Shown: positions 41,858 through 50,740 of the stretch, piece after piece
Layout of the letters: every line of letters starts with the position of its first letter
Position numbering within the stretch: position 1 is the stretch's first letter
Assembly (NCBI RefSeq): GCF_024436035.1
Contig: NZ_JANFNG010000001.1
Location: 663,574 to 727,573, forward strand
Reading direction: 5' to 3'
Length of the DNA stretch: 64,000 bases
From: Streptomyces humicola
GTDB lineage: Bacteria > Actinomycetota > Actinomycetes > Streptomycetales > Streptomycetaceae
Program-made: the position numbers and the translations under genes
Notes under the pieces: model-generated
Database searches by the model: none
Told to the model about the DNA's origin: nothing
What the model saw: the letters and a program-made list of their open reading frames with translations, nothing else

Positions 41858-42932
41858 CGGCGACGAGTGCGGCGTCGTCGTCCAGGCCGCCGTGCACGTA
41901 GTGGCGGACGTCCTCGACGAGCCGGTCGAGCAGTGCGTCGGGATCGTCCTGCGGCATTCCCGTGAGGCGCTCGGCGAGCGGGTAGAAGCGGCTCTCGGCG
42001 TCGCGCGCCTCGGAGAGGCCGTCGGTGTAGAAGAGCAGCAGGTCACCGCGGGTCAGGGGCACCGGCCGTGCGGTGTATCCGCCGCCCACCATAGCGAGCA
42101 GTGCCAACGGCGGTGCGAAGGACGGAGGTTCCACCTCTGCCGCGCTTCCGGCGTGCAGCAGCATGGGCGGGGGATGGCCGCAGTTGACCACCACCGCGGA
42201 GTCACCGTCGTCGGGGAGGGTGGCGAGCACCGCGGTGACGAACTCCTCACCCGCGCCCCGCAGGGCCAGGGCTGCGTCGAGGCGGTCGGCGACGGCCGCC
42301 AGGTCGGGTTCGGCGCGTGCGGCGTCCCGGAACACCCCGAGCACGTCGACGGCGGCCTCCACGGCGGCCAGCCCCTTGCCCCGCACATCGCCGAGGAGCA
42401 GCCGGGTCCCGTGTTCCGTGGGCAGCACCTCGTACAGATCACCGCCGATCCTCGCCTCGGCCGCCGCGGCCAGATAGCGCACGGCGATCCGGAACGGGCC
42501 GATGCGCCGCGGCACGGCGCGCAGCAGCGCCTTCTGCGCCGTTTCGGCGACCGAACGGACCTGTGCCAGCTCACGCTCGCGCGCCGCCACGAGGATGACG
42601 GTGGCGGTGCTGGTGAAGGTCACGGCGAGTACGGTGACCGCGGACGTGGCGTGCACGATCGCCGGCACGCCCTGATTGGCGAGCGACAGCAGCCCTACGC
42701 AGATCAGGCCCGCCAGTCCGGCGAGCAGCGGGACGCGCGCCTTGCGGGTGGCGATGGCGGCGAGCACGGGCACGGCCGCGAGGATCGGGGAGAAGGTGGA
42801 CCTCGGCCCCGTCGCGAGGTCGAGCACGACGACCGCGGCGATGAGCAGATACGCGCCGACGACGAACCGGCGCGCACGCGGTGACAGACGCGGCGGCGGC
42901 AGCCGCGTCTCCTGCGCCCGACCGTCGGCCAT
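41841..42932 (-). CDS. Membrane-anchored PP2C-type (SpoIIE/RsbU) serine phosphatase
   Basis: A 363-aa protein. Residues 25-120 hold four to five hydrophobic segments. A short linker (RERELAQVRSVAETAQKALL) leads to a SpoIIE phosphatase domain from about 145, with EARIGGDLYEVLPTEHG (metal Asp), LLLGDVRGKGLAAVEAA, VVNCGHPPPMLL and LLFYTDGLSEARD, ending in DDAALVAV. It lacks PAS, GAF or kinase domains. It would dephosphorylate an anti-sigma-antagonist in a partner-switching pathway, but no such partner is adjacent. Confidence 0.93.
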   Translation of the reverse strand: MADGRAQETRLPPPRLSPRARRFVVGAYLLIAAVVVLDLATGPRSTFSPILAAVPVLAAIATRKARVPLLAGLAGLICVGLLSLANQGVPAIVHATSAVTVLAVTFTSTATVILVAARERELAQVRSVAETAQKALLRAVPRRIGPFRIAVRYLAAAAEARIGGDLYEVLPTEHGTRLLLGDVRGKGLAAVEAAVDVLGVFRDAARAEPDLAAVADRLDAALALRGAGEEFVTAVLATLPDDGDSAVVVNCGHPPPMLLHAGSAAEVEPPSFAPPLALLAMVGGGYTARPVPLTRGDLLLFYTDGLSEARDAESRFYPLAERLTGMPQDDPDALLDRLVEDVRHYVHGGLDDDAALVAVRREL

Positions 42933-43227
42933 GTGCGCCTCCTGGCCGTTTCATGCAGCACCCGCATCCATTGTCACGCGTCCTGGGCTGCGCGTCCTGG
43001 TGTGGCCCGACGGGACCCGGCCGCAGGCCGCGGGGGATTGGGGGCCCGTGCCGGGGCGGGACGTGGGACACACCGCCGCGGCACGGGACACCGATGAGCG
43101 CCCGATCGTCGAGGAGAACTCAACAGGGGTGAGGAAGACGGCCGTTGGCGCGCTCAGTAACACGCCCACTAAATTGGCCTGGACCATTAGCCGCCGTCAA
43201 GACACCGGTCCGAAGAAGTTCTCACGG
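42933..43227. promoter_or_regulatory. Intergenic region upstream of the PP2C gene with a dre-like site
   Basis: A 295-base gap without a gene. ATTGGCCTGGACCATT at 43173-43188 matches 12 of 16 positions of the DasR-responsive element (ACTGGTCTAGACCACT, from memory) and is itself a near-palindrome. It lies 240 bases before the PP2C start and 40 bases after the M55 stop. GntR-type binding is possible but unproven. Confidence 0.35.
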
Positions 43228-44052
43228 TCACTCGGCGATCCCGCGGGTCAGCAACACCATCGTGATGAAGGTGCGGTACAGCCGCACGGGGTCGTCGTCG
43301 GTGATGTGCACGGTCCGGTCGTCGTCGCGTACGACGCCGTTGATCCACGTCGCCATCTCAGCCAGATCGGCGTTGCGGAACTGGACGGTGAGCGTGGCGG
43401 GCAGCTCGATGCGCGGCGGTGCGGCGTCCTTCACGCGGCGCACTGCGGTCTCGGCGGCCGCGCGGATGGTCTCGCACGCCTCCTGAGGGTGCATGCTGTC
43501 GGCGGCGAACCGCGACACGGAGGTCTTGACCACGGCGCTGGTGACGCCGGGACAGAACGCCTGCGTCTCGGACGCCGTGGTGTCGTCCCCGGTGACCAGC
43601 ACTACCGGCACCCCGTGCCCGAGCGCCACCAGCGCGTTGATGCCGCTCTCGCCGGTGACCACACCGTTCAGCCGCACCTCGCTGATGGCCAGCGGGTTGT
43701 AGGTGTGCGACAGCGTGGAGGCCCGGCTCGACATCGAGCCGTGGTAGGAGACGAAGAAGACGGCGTCGAAGGAGGAGTCGAGGCCCTGCATCATGTACAG
43801 CGGCTTGTGACGGCCCGACAGATACCGGGCGCGGTGCGCGAGCGCATCGGGACGCAGATTGACCATCTTCGAGTGTGAGTCGTTGACCAGGAAAGCGGTC
43901 GCACCCGCGGCGGCCGCACCCTCGATCGACGCGTTCACCTCCTGCTGCAGCAGGCCGCGGTAGTAGGCGTACTCGGGCTCCGGCGCCCGGCACTGGGACC
44001 AGTCGACGACCCCCGCGGTGCCCTCCATGTCGGAGGAGATGAAGATCTTCAC
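43228..44052 (-). CDS. D-aminopeptidase, M55 family (DppA-like)
   Basis: A 274-aa zinc peptidase. The residues corresponding to the DppA metal site can be read: Asp8 and Glu10 in SSDMEGTAGV, His60 in VNDSHSKM, His104 in VSYHGSMSS, Glu135 in VTGESGINA; His116 in LSHTYNP is a catalytic-His candidate. It hydrolyses D-Ala-containing peptides, for example from peptidoglycan turnover. GTG start at 44052 overlaps the upstream asparaginase-like stop by 4 bases, so the two are one operon. In other genomes dppA accompanies a dipeptide ABC transporter, which is missing here. Confidence 0.93.
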   Translation of the reverse strand: MKIFISSDMEGTAGVVDWSQCRAPEPEYAYYRGLLQQEVNASIEGAAAAGATAFLVNDSHSKMVNLRPDALAHRARYLSGRHKPLYMMQGLDSSFDAVFFVSYHGSMSSRASTLSHTYNPLAISEVRLNGVVTGESGINALVALGHGVPVVLVTGDDTTASETQAFCPGVTSAVVKTSVSRFAADSMHPQEACETIRAAAETAVRRVKDAAPPRIELPATLTVQFRNADLAEMATWINGVVRDDDRTVHITDDDPVRLYRTFITMVLLTRGIAE

Positions 44053-44996
44053 AGTGCACTCCTCGGGTGGACCTCCACGCCGGTGGACGAGACGGTCATG
44101 ACGTTGTACGTGCTGCCCTGCTGGCCCGCCGCGCCGCCGTGCCGTCCGTCGGGCGTCAGGGCGAGCGCCCGCAGCTCCGCGCGGAACTCGTCCGGCAGCG
44201 CCGCCGTCTCGTGCAGCGCGGCCAGGCACGCCTCGGCCGGGTCCGTGCCGGCCGCCAGGCGGTCGACGATCGTACGGGCGGTGCCGCCGCGCATGCTCAG
44301 CTCGCCGCGCCCGGTGCACGCCGCCCCTCCGGCCCGCAGATCGCACCAGTTGCCCGCACCGGGCAGCGCCGAATCACCCACCCTGCCGGGATACTTGTAG
44401 GGGTAGCCGGAGGTCGACACCCCCACGCACATCTCACCCGAGGCGTCGAGCGCGATGATGTTGATGGTGCCCCACGGCCCGTCGTGAGGTGTGAGACGCC
44501 GGATGATGTCCAGTGCGGCCGCGCGGTACCGGTGGTCGCCGTCGGTCGCGGCGGTGTTCTCGCCCTCGACCGCTTCGGCCGACGCCTCGACCTGCTTGCG
44601 CCACATCGCCCGCGACTCGTCGGTCAGCAGCTCGGCGGTGGCGAAGCCGCACTCCTCGGCGAAGAGTGCCGCCCCCTCGCCCACCAGCAGACAGTGCTGC
44701 GGCAGCTTCTCCAACACCGCCCGCGCGACGGAGATGGGGTTGGGGTAGTCGCGCAGCGCGCCCACCGCACCGAAGCGGCGGCTCGACCCGAGCATGACCG
44801 AGGCGTCGAGCTCCACCACGCCCCGCGCGTTGGGCAGGCCCGAGGTGCCGACGTAGTGGTCGGCAACGTTGTCTTCACAGCGGCGCATGGCCGCCTCCAC
44901 GGCGTCGAGCGCCGTGCCGCCCCGGCGCAGCACCTCCATGCCGGTCGGCAGCCCGGCCTCGCTGCGTTCGCTGCCGATGATGATTGCCTCCGTCAC
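44049..44996 (-). CDS. N(4)-(beta-N-acetylglucosaminyl)-L-asparaginase/isoaspartyl peptidase, T2 family
   Basis: A 315-aa Ntn-hydrolase. The proenzyme cleavage site is in DGPWGTINII, with Thr177 as the new N-terminal nucleophile after autoprocessing. N-terminal ALDAVEAAMRRCEDN and VELDASVMLG are typical of T2 enzymes; SGYPYKYPGRVGDSALPGAG and CTGRGE are substrate-loop motifs. There is no signal peptide, so it is cytosolic. GTG start with GAGGAGG just upstream. Followed, with a 4-base overlap, by the M55 peptidase; together they suit breakdown of unusual (D- or isoaspartyl/glyco-) peptides. Confidence 0.92.
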   Translation of the reverse strand: MTEAIIIGSERSEAGLPTGMEVLRRGGTALDAVEAAMRRCEDNVADHYVGTSGLPNARGVVELDASVMLGSSRRFGAVGALRDYPNPISVARAVLEKLPQHCLLVGEGAALFAEECGFATAELLTDESRAMWRKQVEASAEAVEGENTAATDGDHRYRAAALDIIRRLTPHDGPWGTINIIALDASGEMCVGVSTSGYPYKYPGRVGDSALPGAGNWCDLRAGGAACTGRGELSMRGGTARTIVDRLAAGTDPAEACLAALHETAALPDEFRAELRALALTPDGRHGGAAGQQGSTYNVMTVSSTGVEVHPRSAL

Positions 44997-45189
44997 AGAC
45001 CCTCCTCAAGCGCCGATGATCGTACGACCGCGCAGTCTCGCACCCCTGTCTGTGGCCCCCCGGGTGCCCGTGGCCCTGTGTCCGGCCGGGTTCTGTCGCA
45101 CCGCCGAGATAGAGTACGGTGCGTAATAGGGTGAATACGTAGAGTGTCCATCCGGTGTCAGGTCACGGTGTCAAGTGCGGGGAGTCGGA

Positions 45190-46968
45190 ATGTCTGGGTC
45201 CGATCTGGTCGCGAGGCCGCAGGTGCCTCGCCAGGCTGTGCCGGAGCGGCGCAAGCGGCCGGGCATGGTGGTGGTGCAGTGGTTGACGACCACCGATCAC
45301 AAGACGATCGGCACGCTGTACCTGGGGACGTCGTTCGCGTTCTTCCTCATCGGCGGCATCATGGCGCTGCTGATGCGTGCCGAGCTCGCCCGCCCCGGCC
45401 TGCAGATCATGGACAATGAGCAGTTCAACCAGGCGTTCACGATGCACGGCACGATCATGCTGCTGATGTTCGCGACGCCGCTGTTCGCCGGGTTCACCAA
45501 CTGGATCATGCCGCTGCAGATCGGCGCGCCCGATGTGGCGTTCCCGCGGCTGAACATGTTCGCCTACTGGCTCTACCTGTTCGGCTCGCTGATCGCGGTG
45601 GGCGGCTTCCTCACCCCGCAGGGCGCCGCGGACTTCGGCTGGTTCGCCTACTCCCCGCTCACCGACGCCGTGCGCACGCCGGGCATCGGCGGCGATATGT
45701 GGATCATGGGTCTGGCCTTCTCCGGCTTCGGCACCATCCTCGGCTCGGTCAACTTCATCACCACGATCATCTGCATGCGCGCCCCCGGCATGACGATGTT
45801 CCGCATGCCGATCTTCTGCTGGAACGTGCTGCTCACCGGTGTGCTGGTGCTCTTCGCCTTCCCGGTGCTCGCCGGTGCGCTGCTGTGCCTCGAAGCGGAC
45901 CGCAAGTTCGGGGCGCACGTCTTCGATACCGCCAACGGCGGCGCGCTGCTGTGGCAGCACCTGTTCTGGTTCTTCGGCCATCCCGAGGTCTACATCATCG
46001 CGTTGCCGTTCTTCGGCATCATCAGCGAGATCGTCCCGGTCTTCAGCCGTAAGCCGATGTTCGGCTACATCGGCCTGATCGGGGCCACCATCGCCATCGC
46101 CGGGCTCTCCATCACCGTGTGGGCGCACCACATGTACGTCACGGGTGGCGTGCTCCTGCCGTTCTTCGCCTTCATGACCATGCTCATCGCGGTGCCGACC
46201 GGCGTGAAGTTCTTCAACTGGATCGGCACCATGTGGCGCGGATCCCTGTCGTTCGAGACACCCATGCTCTGGTCGATCGGCTTCCTGGTCACCTTCGTCT
46301 TCGGCGGGCTCACGGGCGTCATCCTGGCTGCACCGCCACTGGACTTCGAAGTCTCCGACTCGTACTTCGTCGTCGCCCACTTCCACTACGTGGTCTTCGG
46401 CACCGTTGTCTTCGCAATGTTCGCCGGCTTCCACTTCTGGTGGCCGAAGATGAGCGGGAGGATGCTCGACGAGCGGCTCGGCAAGATCACCTTCTGGACA
46501 CTCTTCATCGGCTTCCACACCACCTTCCTCGTCCAGCACTGGCTGGGCGTCGAGGGCATGCCGCGCCGCTACGCCGACTACCTCGCCGCCGACGGCTTCA
46601 CCACCCTCAACACGGTCTCGTCCATCGGGGCGTTCCTGCTCGGCCTGTCGATGCTGCCGTTCCTCTACAACGTGTGGAAAACGGCCAAGTACGGCAAGAA
46701 GATCGAGGTCGACGACCCCTGGGGCTACGGCCGTTCGCTGGAGTGGGCGACCTCCTGCCCGCCGCCGCGCCACAACTTCCTCGCGCTGCCGCGGATCCGC
46801 TCCGAGTCTCCGGCGTTCGACCTCCACCACCCCGATTTCTCGGAGCTGCAGGAGGTCGGCTACGCGGCCGCGCCGGCCGGCGTCACGGAAGGCGCGGAGG
46901 GCGAAGAGGGCGAAGAGGGCGAAGAGGGCACGCCGGGATCGCCCGGCGGCGAACCCGGGGAGGAGTGA
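45190..46968 (+). CDS. ctaD: Cytochrome c oxidase subunit I
   Basis: A 592-aa, 12-TM haem-copper oxidase catalytic subunit. Key motifs: [17 protein letters not shown] (low-spin haem His), [20 protein letters not shown] with the His-Tyr cross-link pair and CuB His, WAHHMYVTG (CuB His-His), and [20 protein letters not shown] (haem a and a3 His). It extends past the core by an acidic Gly/Glu tail encoded by 9-bp GAAGAGGGC-type repeats around 46902-46930. Subunits II-III, ctaB and the bc1 genes are absent, so this is probably an extra, stand-alone copy. GGGGAG precedes the ATG at 45190. Confidence 0.95.
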   Translation: MSGSDLVARPQVPRQAVPERRKRPGMVVVQWLTTTDHKTIGTLYLGTSFAFFLIGGIMALLMRAELARPGLQIMDNEQFNQAFTMHGTIMLLMFATPLFAGFTNWIMPLQIGAPDVAFPRLNMFAYWLYLFGSLIAVGGFLTPQGAADFGWFAYSPLTDAVRTPGIGGDMWIMGLAFSGFGTILGSVNFITTIICMRAPGMTMFRMPIFCWNVLLTGVLVLFAFPVLAGALLCLEADRKFGAHVFDTANGGALLWQHLFWFFGHPEVYIIALPFFGIISEIVPVFSRKPMFGYIGLIGATIAIAGLSITVWAHHMYVTGGVLLPFFAFMTMLIAVPTGVKFFNWIGTMWRGSLSFETPMLWSIGFLVTFVFGGLTGVILAAPPLDFEVSDSYFVVAHFHYVVFGTVVFAMFAGFHFWWPKMSGRMLDERLGKITFWTLFIGFHTTFLVQHWLGVEGMPRRYADYLAADGFTTLNTVSSIGAFLLGLSMLPFLYNVWKTAKYGKKIEVDDPWGYGRSLEWATSCPPPRHNFLALPRIRSESPAFDLHHPDFSELQEVGYAAAPAGVTEGAEGEEGEEGEEGTPGSPGGEPGEE

Positions 46969-46972
46969 GGCG

Positions 46973-47335
46973 ATGACGGCTGCCGATGCACGCGGCCCCG
47001 GTGAGGCGGCCGTCGGCATCAACCAGCTCGAGGGCTATCTGCTCTGGCAGGCGGAGACCGATCGGGCGCGCGACAGCGCCCGTGAGTTCTCCGCAAGCCT
47101 GCCCTGGCTGACCATCGCCCAGCGCGAGGAGGTCGAGCACGCCTACACCCAGGACAGGCTGGAGCAGTCCAAGGTGTATCTGGTGCGGATCGCGGGCCGC
47201 TGCCGCGAGCTCCAGCACGAATACCAGCAGCGCTATGACGCGCTGCGGCGCCGCCTCGCCATCGCCTTCGTCGTCGGCAGCTGCCTCACGCTGACCCTCG
47301 CCGTCCTGCTCGGCGCCCTGCTCACCGCGGGCTGA
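46973..47335 (+). CDS. Small membrane protein paired with ctaD
   Basis: A 120-aa protein: a soluble helical N-terminal part with charged amphipathic stretches (REEVEHAYTQDRLEQSK, CRELQHEYQQRYDALRRR), then a single C-terminal TM segment (IAFVVGSCLTLTLAVLLGAL). It starts 4 bases after the ctaD stop, so it is surely co-transcribed. It is probably a tail-anchored accessory or regulatory subunit of the extra oxidase; no known domain. Confidence 0.82.
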   Translation: MTAADARGPGEAAVGINQLEGYLLWQAETDRARDSAREFSASLPWLTIAQREEVEHAYTQDRLEQSKVYLVRIAGRCRELQHEYQQRYDALRRRLAIAFVVGSCLTLTLAVLLGALLTAG

Positions 47336-47396
47336 ACCGCCCCGGGACGACCCCGGCCGTTCCGGGCCGCGGCGTGTCGTTACGCTGGGTACAGCG

Positions 47397-47419
47397 AAAC
47401 GGGGAATGATTCCCTGCTT
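47397..47419. promoter_or_regulatory. Operator-like repeat upstream of the TetR gene
   Basis: Perfect 13-bp core GGGAAT-g-ATTCCC at 47402-47414, extended imperfectly to 23 bp (AAAC...GCTT), 53 bases before the TetR start. The layout is typical of autoregulated TetR-transporter pairs, so it is likely the target of the TetR encoded next. Confidence 0.65.
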
Positions 47420-47471
47420 GGGTTGGTTCTCTTACTGACGGCGCGCACGAGAGAGAGGGGAGGCCGCCGAC

Positions 47472-48134
47472 ATGGGACACACGGACACGGCGACGCCCCA
47501 CCTGCGCGCCGACGCACGCCGCAATCGCGAGCGCATCCTCGTCGCGGCGCGTGACATCTTCACCGAGCAGGGCCCCGATGCGCCGCTGGACGAAATCGCG
47601 CGACGCGCAGGGGTCGGCAACGCTACTCTCTACCGGCACTTCGGCGATCGCGAGGACCTGATCCGCGAGGTCACCCTTCACGTCATCGGCGGGATCGCGG
47701 ACGACGCAGAGGCCGCGCTCGCCGGGGAGAACGACCCGTTCGAGGCCCTGCGCCGTTTCCTGCACGCAGCTGCGGACCGCCGCATCGGCGCGGTGCTGCC
47801 TTCGGTACGCGGGCGATTTGCGGAGAACGAGAGCTTCTGGACGGAACGGGCAAGGGGGATTGCCGCAGTGACCGAGATCATGCACAGGGCAAGGGCCAGC
47901 GGGCAGCTTCGCCCCGACGTCGAACTCGGTGACATCTGGGTCGTCCTCACCCAGCTCACCCGGCCGCTTCCGGGCAGCGACTGCACCACGTTCGCGGGCC
48001 ACGTGGGCCGTCACGTCGAGCTCTTCGCCGCCGGACTGCGCGCGCCCGCACCGCACCCCCTCCCCGGCTCCTCCTACACCCTGTCCGATCCCGCGTCGGC
48101 ACACCGGAACGAACGGCCGCCCTGCAACCTGTGA
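47472..48134 (+). CDS. TetR-family transcriptional regulator
   Basis: A 220-aa regulator. The N-terminal HTH is complete: RRNRERILVAARDIFTEQG, LDEIARRAGVGNATLYRHFG and DREDLIREV. The C-terminal ligand domain is helical with RGRFAENESFWTERARG; its tail is Pro-rich. A DHA2 efflux gene follows 118 bases downstream, so this is most likely its drug-responsive repressor. The operator-like repeat at 47402-47414 suggests autoregulation. Confidence 0.94.
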   Translation: MGHTDTATPHLRADARRNRERILVAARDIFTEQGPDAPLDEIARRAGVGNATLYRHFGDREDLIREVTLHVIGGIADDAEAALAGENDPFEALRRFLHAAADRRIGAVLPSVRGRFAENESFWTERARGIAAVTEIMHRARASGQLRPDVELGDIWVVLTQLTRPLPGSDCTTFAGHVGRHVELFAAGLRAPAPHPLPGSSYTLSDPASAHRNERPPCNL

Positions 48135-48252
48135 CGCACACCGCGCCGCGCCTCACCTCGCTTCACTTCATCGCGCAACCACCTCATCACGCACTGCGGA
48201 CCGCCCCGAGGGCCGCACCCGGACTCACCAGCTACGTGGAGACACCTTTCTC

Positions 48253-50664
48253 ATGGCGACGACCGCCCCAACCACTGCACCAGCGCCCGGCGCCGTCGAT
48301 CCGCGGCGCTGGACAGCACTGACCTTCATAGCCCTGGCACAGCTGATGGTCGTCCTCGACGCGACCATCGTGAACATCGCTCTCCCATCCGCCCAGCGCG
48401 CGCTGCACATCTCCGACGCCGACCGTCAGTGGGTCATCACCGCGTACACCCTCGCCTTCGGCGGGCTGCTGCTCTTCGGCGGGCGCCTTGCCGACCTCCT
48501 CGGTCGCAAGCGCACCTTCCTGATCGGACTGATCGGCTTCGCCGGCTCATCGGCCATCGGCGGCGCCGCGGTCAACAGCGGCATGCTGCTCGGCGCACGC
48601 GCGATGCAGGGCGCCTTCGGCGCGCTGCTCGCACCCTCCGCACTCTCCATGCTCGCGGTGATGTTCACCGAGCCCAAGGAGCGGGGCAAGGCATTCGGCA
48701 TCTACGGTGCCATCGCCGGTGGCGGCAGCGCCGTCGGCCTGATCCTCGGCGGCGTGCTCACCCAGTACCTGAACTGGCGCTGGGCGCTGTACGTGAACGT
48801 CCCGATCGCCGTCATCGCGTTCATCGGTGCCACGGTCTTCGTCAGCAGCACGCTGTCCAAGCGCCACCCGACACGGCTCGACATCCCGGGTGTGGTGCTG
48901 ATCACCGCCGGGCTCGTCTCGCTGGTCTACGGGTTCACCCACGCCGAGTCCAACGGCTGGCGGGACCACATCACGCTCTCGGCGTTCGGCGCCTCCGCCG
49001 TGCTGATCATCGCCTTCGTGGTCGTCGAACGGCTCACCAAGGCGCCGCTGCTGCCCTTCCGCGTCGTCCTCAACCGCAACCGCGGCGGCGCGTATCTGGC
49101 CGTCGGCCTGTCCGTCATCGCGATGTTCGGGCTGTTCCTCTTCCTCACCTATTACCTGCAGACGGTCAAGGACTACTCGCCGGTCAGATCGGGGCTCGCG
49201 TTCCTGCCCATGACCGCCGGCATGATCATCGGTTCCACGCAGATCTCCGCGCGGCTGATGCACCGCGTCGCACCGCGCGTGCTGATGGTGCCGGGCCTGC
49301 TGGTCGCGGCGGCCGGCATCGGACTGCTCACCCAGCTGAAGGTCGACAGCCCCTACACCCAGCTGGTGCTTCCCGCGGAGATCCTGCTCGGCCTGGGCCT
49401 CGGTTCGACATTCATGCCGGCGATGAACCTCGCCACCAACGGCGTCAGTCCCAAGGACGCCGGTGTGGCCTCGGCGATGGTCAACACCTCCCAGCAGGTG
49501 GGCGGCTCCATCGGCACCGCGCTGCTCAACACCATCGCGGCCACCGCGGCGACCAACTACATCAAGGACCACGCCCTCGGGCGGCCCACCCCGCAGCTGC
49601 TCGCCACCGGCGAGGTGCACGGCTTCACCGTGGCCATCTGGTGGGGTGTGGGCATCCTGCTGCTGGCGGTGGTGCTCGTCCTGCTGCTGATCAATGCCAA
49701 GGCGCAGCACACGGCAACCCCCGTGGCCCGCGACGCGCAGCGCGCAGACGCACCGCAGAAGACCGAGGAGGCCGCAGAGCTCGCCGTCGTCGGCGCGCGC
49801 ACCGAGCCCCTCCTCGGCCGGGATGGCCTGGCGGCGGCGCCCGCCGCACTCGTCTCGTCCGCCGGCGGCGGAGTCGGCGCAGGCTTTGCGCCTGTCTCGG
49901 GCACGGAGATCCGCGGATACGTGAACGGAGGCGAGGGCGCGCCCGTCCCGCGCGCCACGCTCACTCTGATCGATCTGAATGGCCGTCAGGTCGGTCGGGC
50001 GTCTGCCCAGGCCGACGGCGGCTACGCGCTGACCGCACCCGGGTCCGGCTCGTATGTACTGATTGCCGCGGCCGACGGGCACCAGCCGCAGGCTGCCACC
50101 GTCGTCGTGGGCGACCAGCCGCTCTCGTACGACCTGGTGCTCTCGGGCACCGCGGGGCTCGCCGGTGCGGTGCGTGACGCGGCAGCCGCGACCCCGGTCG
50201 CGGGCGCGATGGTCGTGGTGACGGACGTCCGCGGCGAGGTCGTGGCGTCCGCGACCACCGGTGGGGACGGCACGTTCGGCCTGCAGGAGCTGGTCGCGGG
50301 AGCGTTCACTCTCGCGGTGAGCGCCCCGGGGTACCGGCCGACGGCCGTCCCGGTCGAGGTCGCGGCCTCCGGCACCACCCGGTGCGAGGTGGAACTCCGT
50401 GCGGGTGCCCGGCTGCTGGGCGTCGTCCGGGCGGGCGGCGCCGGAACCCCGCTCGCCGACGCACGGGTCACCCTGGTCGACGCGGCGGGCAACGTGGTCG
50501 CGGCCACCACCACGGCTGACGACGGCGGGTACACCTTCACCGACCTCGCCGAGGGGGACTACACCGTGATCGCCAGCGGCTACCCGCCGGTCGCGACGTC
50601 CGTGACGCTCGACGGCACCGGCGAATCCGGCTTCGACATGACCCTCGTCCACCCCGAGGACTGA
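48253..50664 (+). CDS. DHA2 (EmrB/QacA) MFS exporter with three C-terminal carboxypeptidase-regulatory-like domains
   Basis: An 803-aa protein. Residues 1-485 are a 14-TM drug:H+ antiporter: LMVVLDATIVNIALPSAQ in TM1, GGRLADLLGRKRTFL (motif A), WRWALYVNVPIAVIAF, and GVASAMVNTSQQVGGSIGTA. A linker follows, then three beta-sandwich repeats at about 552-633, 634-725 and 726-803, recognisable as EIRGYVNGGEGAPVPRATLT, AGAVRDAAAATPVAGAMVVV and GVVRAGGAGTPLADARVTLV, with GGYALTAP/GTFGLQEL/GGYTFTDL strands. Such domains usually occur on extracellular proteins, while a 14-TM topology puts this tail in the cytosol. ATG at 48253 with GGAG upstream. Paired with the TetR regulator. Confidence 0.92.
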   Translation: MATTAPTTAPAPGAVDPRRWTALTFIALAQLMVVLDATIVNIALPSAQRALHISDADRQWVITAYTLAFGGLLLFGGRLADLLGRKRTFLIGLIGFAGSSAIGGAAVNSGMLLGARAMQGAFGALLAPSALSMLAVMFTEPKERGKAFGIYGAIAGGGSAVGLILGGVLTQYLNWRWALYVNVPIAVIAFIGATVFVSSTLSKRHPTRLDIPGVVLITAGLVSLVYGFTHAESNGWRDHITLSAFGASAVLIIAFVVVERLTKAPLLPFRVVLNRNRGGAYLAVGLSVIAMFGLFLFLTYYLQTVKDYSPVRSGLAFLPMTAGMIIGSTQISARLMHRVAPRVLMVPGLLVAAAGIGLLTQLKVDSPYTQLVLPAEILLGLGLGSTFMPAMNLATNGVSPKDAGVASAMVNTSQQVGGSIGTALLNTIAATAATNYIKDHALGRPTPQLLATGEVHGFTVAIWWGVGILLLAVVLVLLLINAKAQHTATPVARDAQRADAPQKTEEAAELAVVGARTEPLLGRDGLAAAPAALVSSAGGGVGAGFAPVSGTEIRGYVNGGEGAPVPRATLTLIDLNGRQVGRASAQADGGYALTAPGSGSYVLIAAADGHQPQAATVVVGDQPLSYDLVLSGTAGLAGAVRDAAAATPVAGAMVVVTDVRGEVVASATTGGDGTFGLQELVAGAFTLAVSAPGYRPTAVPVEVAASGTTRCEVELRAGARLLGVVRAGGAGTPLADARVTLVDAAGNVVAATTTADDGGYTFTDLAEGDYTVIASGYPPVATSVTLDGTGESGFDMTLVHPED

Positions 50665-50676
50665 CCGGAAGAACAG

Positions 50677-50718
50677 GGGCCGGGCCCGCGCCGCACTTCT
50701 GCGGTACGGGCCCGGCCC
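50677..50718. terminator. Terminator between convergent exporter and sedolisin genes
   Basis: Perfect 12-bp stem GGGCCGGGCCCG (50677-50688) with CGGGCCCGGCCC (50707-50718); the intervening bases can add a short inner CCGC/GCGG stem. Located 12 bases after the exporter stop and 23 bases before the sedolisin stop, so it can serve both strands. Confidence 0.85.
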
Positions 50719-50740
50719 TCGTCCGTCGGCGCGGCGCCGG

